Assembly (NCBI GenBank): GCA_046735115.1
Contig: JBKPSR010000058.1
Coordinates: 1-30,231 of the forward strand
Length of the DNA: 30,231 nucleotides
Direction: 5' to 3'
Origin: JACVRW01 sp046735115
GTDB taxonomy: Bacteria; Actinomycetota; Thermoleophilia; Solirubrobacterales; Thermoleophilaceae
The notes below the pieces were generated by a model, which searched no databases, was not told the DNA's origin, and saw nothing but the letters and a program-made list of their open reading frames with translations. A program made the position numbers and the translations under genes. Numbering within the stretch: position 1 is the stretch's first letter; every line of letters starts with the position of its first letter. Positions 22,730-28,782 of this stretch are shown piece by piece.

Positions 22730-23024
22730 GCGGGCTCGGCGGTCCGCAGTCCGGTTGGCGGGCGCCGGCCGCGCTCGAATGCGTCGCTCCCCCAGCCGCG
22801 ACGGACGTCTTCTCCGTGGACCCGGGGCCGCGGTGGACTACCTCTGGGCGCCCACACTGACAGGCCCGGTAAAGGCGGCGCCATGTCCGCGCGGCGACCT
22901 CGAGGCTTCAAAGCGCGCGATTTGCGCGAACAAGCGGCGGCGGGTGCTCAGCCCGCTCGTTCCCTGGCGCCGGTCACTCGGCACCGCCGCGCCGTCCCAA
23001 TTCAGAGGCGCAACACTACGTGCG

Positions 23025-23663
23025 ATGGCCGATTACGCCGTTGCCCACCTTGAGGAGATCGACGAGCTGAGCGACGGTCGCGCTCCCTTCCGCCCGATCC
23101 GTCACAAGCTCGGCATCACGTCCTTCGGCGTCAACACATGGACCGGCCACGAGGCGGGAGACCGGATAATCGACGAGCACGACGAGGCCGGGTGGGACGA
23201 AGAGCTCTATTTCGTACAGAGCGGCCGCGCGACCTTCGAGCTCGACGGCGAGCGCGTGGACGCCCCGCTGGGCACGTTCGTCTTCGCCCGCCCCGGGGTG
23301 AAGCGCACCGCCTTCGCAGATGAGCCCGGGACGACGATCCTCGCGGTCGGGGCCACCCCGGGGCAGGCGTATGAGCCCGAAGGCTTCGAGATCTGGGCCC
23401 CGTTCAACCGCCTCTACCTCGAAGGCCGCTACGCGGAGGCGGCCGACGGGGGGCGCGAAGCGGTGCAGGCGCATCCCGAGTATGCGGGGCTGCTCTACAA
23501 CCTGGCTTGCTGCGAGAGCCTCGCCGGCCGAACGGCCGACGCGATCGAGCACCTGGCGCTCGCGATCGACAAGTCGGAGCGTCACCGCTCGTTTGCCATA
23601 GGCGATTCCGACTTCGACCCGATTCGCGAGGAGCCCGCGTTCCAGGCTCTCGTCACGGCCTGA
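23025..23663 (+). CDS. Cupin protein with C-terminal TPR-like helices
   Basis: 212 residues from ATG 23025; earlier in-frame codons back to 22755 read as non-coding. Residues ~30-115 form a cupin barrel (DEELYFVQSGRATFELDGE, then VDAPLGTFVFARPGVKRTAF). The usual metal-binding His residues of motif 1 are only partly present (IIDEHDEAGWDEELYFV), so metal binding is uncertain. Residues ~125-205 are two to three helical repeats of TPR type (YLEGRYAEAADGGREAVQ, YAGLLYNLACCESLAGRTA). The combination suggests a cytoplasmic binding or scaffold protein rather than an enzyme. It converges with the reductase gene. The start has no clear Shine-Dalgarno. Confidence 0.75.
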   Translation: MADYAVAHLEEIDELSDGRAPFRPIRHKLGITSFGVNTWTGHEAGDRIIDEHDEAGWDEELYFVQSGRATFELDGERVDAPLGTFVFARPGVKRTAFADEPGTTILAVGATPGQAYEPEGFEIWAPFNRLYLEGRYAEAADGGREAVQAHPEYAGLLYNLACCESLAGRTADAIEHLALAIDKSERHRSFAIGDSDFDPIREEPAFQALVTA

Positions 23664-23701
23664 CTCCGGCGCGCGCCCCAAGTTGGACCGCTGGACGAGC
23701 A

Positions 23702-23725
23702 GCGAGCGCGAATTCACCCGCTCGC
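23702..23725. terminator. Possible bidirectional terminator hairpin
   Basis: Stem GCGAGCG / CGCTCGC (7 bp, perfect) with a 10-base loop lies between the convergent cupin and reductase genes. There is no T-run on either strand. Confidence 0.35.
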
Positions 23726-23846
23726 ATCGCTCTGCGCGTACGCACGTTGCTGCGATGGGCGTCAGACCCGGAGCGTCGCGCTGGCTGGGATCGCCGGCGA
23801 TCTCAGGGGCGATCGTCGTCATAGCCCAGATGGTCCAGGTCAGCCG

Positions 23847-24449
23847 TCACGTGGCGTACTCCGGGCGCCCGGCCGGCCGGTAGACCTGGATCGTTATCCC
23901 CTTCGGAGTGGACTGCGAGTCGACCAGCTCCAATGCTCTGTCCCGGCCGGTGTCGGGGAACAGCCGCGTGCCCTGGCCGACGACCACCGGATACGTGAAC
24001 AGGTTGATCTCGTCGACTAGGTCGTTTTCGAGCAGCCACCGGATCAGGGCGCCGCTGCCGTGCACCTGCAGCTCGCCCCCCGGCTTGGCCTTCAGCTCGC
24101 CGACCGCGGCCGCGACGTCATCGGACAGCACCGTCGTGCCGTCCCACTCGGGGTCGGTGAGCGTGCTCGACGCCACGTACTTGGGCTTCGTGTTCAGATG
24201 CTCGGCGATGGCGTTCTCGCTGGGATCCATCACTCCCCAGTAGCCGGCGAAGATGTCGTAGGTCTTCCGGCCGAACAGGAACGCGTCGGCGCGCCCGAAA
24301 ACCCCGACCAAGAACACCTCGGCCTCGTTGTCGAAGAGCGGCAACGCCCAGCCGCCGCGCTCGAAACCGCCGCTGCGGTCCTCGTCCGCGCCGCCGAGTC
24401 CCTGCATCACCCCGTCGAGAGAGACGTGCGTGATGGTGGTCAGTTTCAT
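23847..24449 (-). CDS. RibD C-terminal/dihydrofolate-reductase-like protein
   Basis: 200 residues. ATG 24449 has an AAGGA ribosome site 7 bases upstream. The opening MKLTTITHVSLDGVMQGLGG, a FGRKTYDIFAGYW segment and the closing VHGSGALIRWLLENDLVDE and PVVVGQGTRLFPD are characteristic of the stand-alone RibD_C family. Members share the DHFR fold and bind NADPH; most actinobacterial ones, including this, lack the deaminase half needed for riboflavin synthesis, so the substrate is unknown. It is cytoplasmic. It converges with the cupin gene and is divergent from the triple-repeat secreted protein. Confidence 0.9.
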   Translation of the reverse strand: MKLTTITHVSLDGVMQGLGGADEDRSGGFERGGWALPLFDNEAEVFLVGVFGRADAFLFGRKTYDIFAGYWGVMDPSENAIAEHLNTKPKYVASSTLTDPEWDGTTVLSDDVAAAVGELKAKPGGELQVHGSGALIRWLLENDLVDEINLFTYPVVVGQGTRLFPDTGRDRALELVDSQSTPKGITIQVYRPAGRPEYAT

Positions 24450-24726
24450 GGTCCGGTCCTTCTCTTAGCTTCCGTCGTCGTAAGTTGAGACCGCGCCGCA
24501 CCAACGATCTCATCGGTCGGCATCCCCGTGCGGCGTCGACGACCGATCGGAACAGGTCCGCCGTCCACTCGCCGACGTCGTCGGCGTCTTGGTCCTATCC
24601 GACCGCGTCGAGCCGGGTCCGATCAAATGACGCAGCTCCTCGGCTCACCGCCCCGGACAGCGGGCCGGAAGCGGTAAGGCCCCGCGCTGAACGCCCGCGG
24701 CGCCGCCGAAAGTTGACCGTGTGCGC

Positions 24727-24732
24727 TACCGT
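24727..24732 (+). promoter_or_regulatory. Candidate leaderless -10 (TACCGT) of the triple-repeat gene
   Basis: TACCGT ends 6 bases before ATG 24739. A TTGACC (24713-24718) lies only 8 bases upstream of the hexamer, too close to serve as its -35. Confidence 0.5.
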
Positions 24733-24738
24733 GCCGCG

Positions 24739-25659
24739 ATGCTGCGCTCCAGGACTCGCAAGCTCGCCGCGCTCGCGTTCGTCGTCACGGCGTGGGCCTG
24801 CGCGTCCGCCTCGACAGCTTCGGCCCAGACAACGGGCGCAGCGAGCTGCCCCGGCACCTTCGAGGTGCTGCACAACGACAGCGTCGGCGCGCTATATCTG
24901 CCCGCCGGCCCGTACGTGATCACCGTGCTGAACCCGAGCACACTCAGCTGCCCAGATGCCTCCGAGCTCTTCCGCGAGTTCCTGGAGGACTTCGACGGCC
25001 GTCTGGCCGGCGGCTGGCGCGTCGATCCCGGCACGGCGACCTTCACGCGCAGCGGCCAGGGCTTCCGCGTGACCGCCGCCGGGCCGGCGCCGCCGACGCC
25101 GCCCTCCAATCGCGTTTGCCCGTCGTACTTCACCGTTCTGCACAACGAACACATCGGCAGCTTCGCGATCCGCAAGGGCCGCTACCGCATCACGCTGCTG
25201 TCGCTCGGCCGCATCAGCTGCGCTCAGGCGTCGAGGGCCTTCGCGCGATTCTTGCAGGACTTCGACGGCATCCTGCCGCGGCCGTGGTTCGTCGATCCGA
25301 GCACAGGCACCTTCATGCGCGGCAGCCGCTATGTCGGCTTCCGCATCAAGCCGTGGAGCGGCCCGGTGCCGCCCAACGGCGGCGGTGGCAGACACCCGAG
25401 CACGGGTGGCAAGTGCCCCGGCACCTTCCGCGTGGCGCATAACGACCGCATCGGCAAACTGCGTCTGCCGCGCGGTCCGTACCTGATCACTGCCTTCGGC
25501 AACGTCTCCTGTGCGCAGGCGTCGACTCAGTTCACATCGTTCCTTGACAACGACTACACCGGCATGCTGCCGCGGCCGTGGCGGCTGCAGGTGACGACGG
25601 GCACGTTCTTGCGGGGCAGCGGCTCTGAGAACGGCTTCCGTGTGAAGCCCGCGCGCTGA
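24739..25659 (+). CDS. Secreted protein of three tandem copies of an unrecognised ~80-residue domain
   Basis: 306 residues. A signal peptide spans 1-30 (LAALAFVVTAWACASASTAS then AQ). Three repeats follow at ~37-116, 127-206 and 226-306, joined by Pro/Gly linkers. Shared skeleton: CPxxFxVxHNxxIGxLxLP, then GxYxITxL, a Ser-Cys pair (SCAQAS), an FLxDFDG helix end, PRPW, and a closing TGTFxRG ... GFRxKP. Each repeat has two conserved Cys (37/71, 127/161, 226/258), fitting one disulfide per repeat outside the membrane. ATG 24739 is chosen because it begins the signal peptide and has the TACCGT hexamer; GTG 24721 is an alternative. I do not recognise the domain. The HN and FDG/YTG positions are the most constant and are candidates for a ligand site. 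Confidence 0.8.
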   Translation: MLRSRTRKLAALAFVVTAWACASASTASAQTTGAASCPGTFEVLHNDSVGALYLPAGPYVITVLNPSTLSCPDASELFREFLEDFDGRLAGGWRVDPGTATFTRSGQGFRVTAAGPAPPTPPSNRVCPSYFTVLHNEHIGSFAIRKGRYRITLLSLGRISCAQASRAFARFLQDFDGILPRPWFVDPSTGTFMRGSRYVGFRIKPWSGPVPPNGGGGRHPSTGGKCPGTFRVAHNDRIGKLRLPRGPYLITAFGNVSCAQASTQFTSFLDNDYTGMLPRPWRLQVTTGTFLRGSGSENGFRVKPAR

Positions 25660-25745
25660 CGCGTACGACACCCTGCTATCAGCTCCAAAACCCCCCGCGA
25701 GCGCGCGCTCTGCGATCCTGGGCCGCCCAGGCCTGAGGAGGTGCG

Positions 25746-26084
25746 ATGTTCGTCGCGGTATTCGTCCGTCGGCTTCGAGAGGGCAAGACCTACGAGGACT
25801 TCCTCGAGGCCTGGTATCCGGACAGGGGGTTTGGGTTCGGCGGCCGCGGCCCGATCACGGGTCGAAGCCTCGATGACGAGCGCGAACTCCTCACGGTTGG
25901 CTTCGTCGACCTAGCGGGCCGCGACCAGCTGAGCGAGGCGATGGCTCGGCTGGCGGCCCAGGAGTCGCTCCGCCACGACCGGATCGACGAAGTAATCGAG
26001 TCGACCGTCCTGCGAGCGGTCTACGAGCAACTTGACGAGTTCGACTTCTCCACCGACGAGTCCGTCGCGGCCGGCCGGCCGTAG
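25746..26084 (+). CDS. Small hypothetical protein, possibly dimeric alpha/beta-barrel type
   Basis: 112 residues. ATG 25746 has a strong GAGGAGG ribosome site 4 bases upstream. The opening MFVAVFVRRLREGKTYEDFL and the later RELLTVGFVDLAGRDQLSEA resemble the strand-helix pattern of small ferredoxin-like (ABM-type) proteins, with a Gly-rich loop (GFGFGGRGP) between. The C-terminus is acidic. No catalytic residues can be named. It is cytoplasmic, 86 bases after the triple-repeat gene, with its own good ribosome site. The tRNA-like copy B begins 15 bases after its stop. Confidence 0.7.
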   Translation: MFVAVFVRRLREGKTYEDFLEAWYPDRGFGFGGRGPITGRSLDDERELLTVGFVDLAGRDQLSEAMARLAAQESLRHDRIDEVIESTVLRAVYEQLDEFDFSTDESVAAGRP

Positions 26085-26098
26085 CGGAGGCACCTCGT

Positions 26099-26188
26099 GT
26101 TAGTCGGGGCGACTGGATTTGAAACCAGCGACGTTTCGGCCCCCAGCCGGCAAGCGACCCCGTTAAGGCGTACCTCCGCGTCTCCGAC
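26099..26188 (-). repeat. Decayed tRNA-Pro-like element, copy B
   Basis: Minus-strand reading: CCGGCTGGGGGCCG (anticodon-like loop with GGG, proline), then GTCGCTGG-TTTCAAAT-CCAGTCGCCCCGA (T-arm with an 8-base loop, one too long, and acceptor end). The 5' end TCGGAG again faces CCCCGA. The same blocks occur in copy A in the same order. The outer edge GTTAGTCGGGGCGACTGG (26099-26116) is repeated exactly in copy C at 27898-27915. The part between copy B and the oxidoreductase start (26189-26344) shows nothing else. Confidence 0.55.
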
Positions 26189-26344
26189 GTCGCGGGCGTC
26201 GGCGCCGGCGAAGTCCCGGGACGCATAGGACGATGCAGTCGGTACTACGGCGGTGCCAGGAAACTCCCGGGACTGGAGGCGGGAGGGTGGGCACGCGCAT
26301 GTGTTGGTGAAAGACTGAGGCCCTTCGAACAGCTGGGGGTCCAT

Positions 26345-27748
26345 GTGAGCGCGCGCGCAAGTGGCGTAGAGCTCGACAGCCGCGCGATTGATGACCTCGC
26401 GACATCGTTCGGCGGGTCGCTGATTCGCCCCGACGATACGACATACGACGAGCAGCGGCGGATCTGGAACGGCTCGATCGACCGCCGCCCGGCCGTGATC
26501 GCCCAGTGCGCCGGCGTCGCCGACGTGATCTCCGCGGTTCGCCTCGCCCGAGATAACGAGCAGCTAGTCGCGGTGCGAAGCGGCCGCCACAGCTACCCGG
26601 GGCTCGGCGTGTGCGACCGCGGGATGGTCATCGACCTAGGGCAGATGAGGGGGATTCGCGTGGACCCGGGGGCGCGCACCGCGCGGGCCCAGGCCGGGGT
26701 GCTGCTGGGCGACCTGGACCGGGAGGCGCAGGCGTTCGGCCTCGCCGTCCCCGCGGGCATCGTGACCCATACCGGGCTCGCGGGGCTGACGCTCGGCGGC
26801 GGAATCGGCTGGCTCGAGCGCAAGTACGGCCTGACCATCGATCAACTGCTCAGCGTCGACCTGGTCACCGCCGAGGGCGAATTCGTCACGGCGAGCGAGG
26901 AGGAGAACACGGATCTCTTTTGGGGGGTGCGCGGCGGGGGCGGGAACTTCGGGATCGTTACGGAGTTCGAGTTCCGGCTCAACCCCGTCGGCCCGACGGT
27001 ATTCGCCGGACCGGTCATGTGGGCGATGGAGGACTCCCCGAAGGTTGTGCGCTTTTACCGGGAGTGGATTAAGGACGTCACGGACGAGCTTACGACGATC
27101 GTGACGCATCGCCGTATACCGGCCGTGCCGGCGATGCCCGAGGAGCTCCACGGCAGGCATGTCGTCATGGTCGGCACCTGCTATGCGGGGCCGGTCGAGG
27201 AGGGCGAGAGGGTCCTGGAGCCGCTCCGGCAGTTCGGCTCACCGCTGCTCGACCGGTGCGCCCCGACGCCCTTCACCAACCACCAGGCCGCGCTCGATCC
27301 GAGCTTCCCCCATAACTGGTGGTACTACATCCGCTCCTGCAACCTGGCGGAGCTGACCGATGAGGTGATCGAGGTCCTGGTCGAGCATGGGCTCGGGATC
27401 TCCTCGCCCCTGACGGTCTTCTCGATCTATCACCTCGGCGGCGCGGTGGCTCGGGTGCCGGAGGACGAGACCGCATTCGGAGGCCGCGACGCGGGCCATA
27501 CCGTGAACGTGATCGGGATAACGGCGACGGGTGAAGGATTTCTCGAGGAGCGGGAGTGGGCGCGCGGACTCTGGACCGCGTTGCAGCCGAATCACCAGCA
27601 CGTCTACGTCAACTTCCTAATGGAGGAAGGCGAGGATCGGATCCGCGAGGCCTACGGGGCGGCCAAGTACGCCCGCCTGAAGGCGCTCAAGCGCAAGTAC
27701 GACCCGAACAACTTTTTCCGGCTCAACCAGAACATCCCGCCGGACTGA
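26345..27748 (+). CDS. BBE-type FAD-linked oxidoreductase
   Basis: 467 residues from GTG 26345. Residues ~45-215 are the PCMH FAD-binding domain: RSGRHSYPG carries His82, the expected covalent FAD attachment site, followed by GLTLGGGIGWLERKYG and DLFWGVRGGGGNFGIVT. The position of the second (Cys) attachment seen in bicovalent enzymes reads VTHTG, so linkage is probably by His alone. The C-terminal BBE segment ends in KYDPNNFFRLNQNIPP, as in berberine-bridge/6-hydroxynicotine-oxidase relatives. These enzymes oxidise alcohols, sugars or amines with oxygen. No signal peptide is present. It is flanked by tRNA-like copies B and C, which share an 18-base direct repeat. Substrate unknown. Confidence 0.92.
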   Translation: MSARASGVELDSRAIDDLATSFGGSLIRPDDTTYDEQRRIWNGSIDRRPAVIAQCAGVADVISAVRLARDNEQLVAVRSGRHSYPGLGVCDRGMVIDLGQMRGIRVDPGARTARAQAGVLLGDLDREAQAFGLAVPAGIVTHTGLAGLTLGGGIGWLERKYGLTIDQLLSVDLVTAEGEFVTASEEENTDLFWGVRGGGGNFGIVTEFEFRLNPVGPTVFAGPVMWAMEDSPKVVRFYREWIKDVTDELTTIVTHRRIPAVPAMPEELHGRHVVMVGTCYAGPVEEGERVLEPLRQFGSPLLDRCAPTPFTNHQAALDPSFPHNWWYYIRSCNLAELTDEVIEVLVEHGLGISSPLTVFSIYHLGGAVARVPEDETAFGGRDAGHTVNVIGITATGEGFLEEREWARGLWTALQPNHQHVYVNFLMEEGEDRIREAYGAAKYARLKALKRKYDPNNFFRLNQNIPPD

Positions 27749-27897
27749 GTTGCTCACTTCGTCGCGCGAGAAGGAGCGGGTCGTGCGGGCGAGTATCGGC
27801 TCCACGGCGCACCGCGCACTGTCGCTTGCAGCGCGAAGGAGGAGCACGTCGGCCGGCGTCGGTTGCGCCGCGGCCAGCCTGCTCGCCGCGGACCACC

Positions 27898-27945
27898 GTT
27901 AGTCGGGGCGACTGGGTCGATTCGAGGCCACGAGCGGGATCAGGC
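27898..27945 (-). repeat. Decayed tRNA-like element, copy C
   Basis: The 18-base edge GTTAGTCGGGGCGACTGG (27898-27915) is identical to that of copy B. Beyond it only scattered blocks match (TTCGA, GGCAAGC), and the T-arm no longer pairs. It lies about 150 bases downstream of the BBE-type oxidoreductase stop. Confidence 0.45.
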
Positions 27946-27991
27946 AAGCAAAACGTCGGATCGGCGTCGGGTTTTCCGGCCCTCACGTTGC

Positions 27992-28207
27992 TCAGGGCAG
28001 CTTTGTCAGGCCATGTTCGAGCAGGCTTCCCGCGGTCAGGCCCGGGATCACGTGGTAGTCGTGGCAGTGGAAGCTCACGACTTCTCGGTCACCGTCCCTC
28101 ACGCCGACCACCGCCACCTCGGCGGCGTCGCTGTACTTCAGGTCCATTTGGTCCCACAGGGCCATTACGTCGTAGCCGATCTTGGAGTGTTCTTCTTCGG
28201 TGGGCAT
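27992..28207 (-). CDS. Small hypothetical protein (71 residues)
   Basis: The frame from ATG 28207 gives a balanced, soluble-looking protein: MPTEEEHSKIGYDVMALWDQ, then LKYSDAAEVAVVGVRDGD, REVVSFHCHDYHVIPG and a short tail. The cluster H-C-H-D-Y-H could bind metal, which is speculative. The start has no Shine-Dalgarno, but TAGGCT ends 6 bases upstream, matching the leaderless pattern seen elsewhere. Composition differs from the Arg/Pro/Ser-rich shadow frames around it, which supports a real gene. No family recognised. Confidence 0.6.
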   Translation of the reverse strand: MPTEEEHSKIGYDVMALWDQMDLKYSDAAEVAVVGVRDGDREVVSFHCHDYHVIPGLTAGSLLEHGLTKLP

Positions 28208-28213
28208 CGGCCG

Positions 28214-28219
28214 AGCCTA
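28214..28219 (-). promoter_or_regulatory. Candidate leaderless -10 (TAGGCT) of the 71-residue gene
   Basis: TAGGCT ends 6 bases before ATG 28207. No -35 was recognised. Confidence 0.4.
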
Positions 28220-28715
28220 CGGTCCCGGGTTTACCACTGGCGGTACTCACCAAGCCAAGCGCTCACTGCGCGATCAGCAGCCGCACCAATATGCGACCGC
28301 CCGCCCGACGCGGCGGCTCAGCTCGGCGCTGGCCATGAGTTCCGGGTAGACCCGAACGGGAGGGGAGCCTGGGGTGAGGTCCTTGGAGCACGGGCGGGCC
28401 GGGGGCGAGGGCCCTGAGGCGCAGCGGCCGGCCTCGAGTACAGCCGTCGGAGCCGTAGCGGAAGACGAAGCCATCGCAGAGCTTTGGTCGGCGCGGCCTA
28501 CAGCCAGGGGCTAGCGCTCATCCGAATCCGCCGCTAAGCGCACATAACGGACCCTTGCCGGGGGCTGCCCTAGCGCGAGCGAGTCGCGCGATCCAGCCCA
28601 ACCTCCGGGCGGTTTTCTACTCCCACTTGGAGATCGCGCCCGCCGCCGCTCGCGACCATCCGCGGCGGGCTGAACAGATCAACGGCGACGCTCATGGGCG
28701 CTCATCTGGATCGTA

Positions 28716-28736
28716 GAGGCCCGCCGACGGGGCCTC
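28716..28736 (-). terminator. Second hairpin downstream of the glycosidase-like gene
   Basis: Stem GAGGCCC / GGGCCTC, 7 perfect pairs with a 7-base loop, 46 bases past the gene's stop on the minus strand. It forms a tandem pair with the hairpin at 28745-28770. Confidence 0.45.
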
Positions 28737-28744
28737 GCTCGGTT

Positions 28745-28770
28745 CGGAGGCACGCCGGATCGGGCCTCCG
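28745..28770 (-). terminator. First hairpin downstream of the glycosidase-like gene
   Basis: Stem CGGAGGC / GCCTCCG, 7 pairs with a 12-base loop, 12 bases past the stop at 28783. No T-run. Confidence 0.45.
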
Positions 28771-28782
28771 CTGGGTCGCGGC

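Larger units (their letters stand above)
28208..28782. other. Gene-free interval with hairpins
   Basis: 575 bases with no convincing coding frame. It contains a 9-bp inverted repeat GCCCGCCGC / GCGGCGGGC with a 15-base loop (28638-28670) and, nearer the glycosidase-like gene, the two terminator-like hairpins listed separately. Short frames here are Arg/Pro/Ser-rich shadows. Confidence 0.5.

Noticed and set aside
22755..23024. 90-residue N-terminal extension of the cupin protein
   Set aside because: The extension is basic and low-complexity, without signal peptide or ribosome site. The domain begins shortly after ATG 23025.
23789..23802. 14-bp palindrome GATCGCCGGCGATC
   Set aside because: It has no spacer and lies between convergent genes. 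Short GC palindromes of this kind are expected by chance in such DNA.
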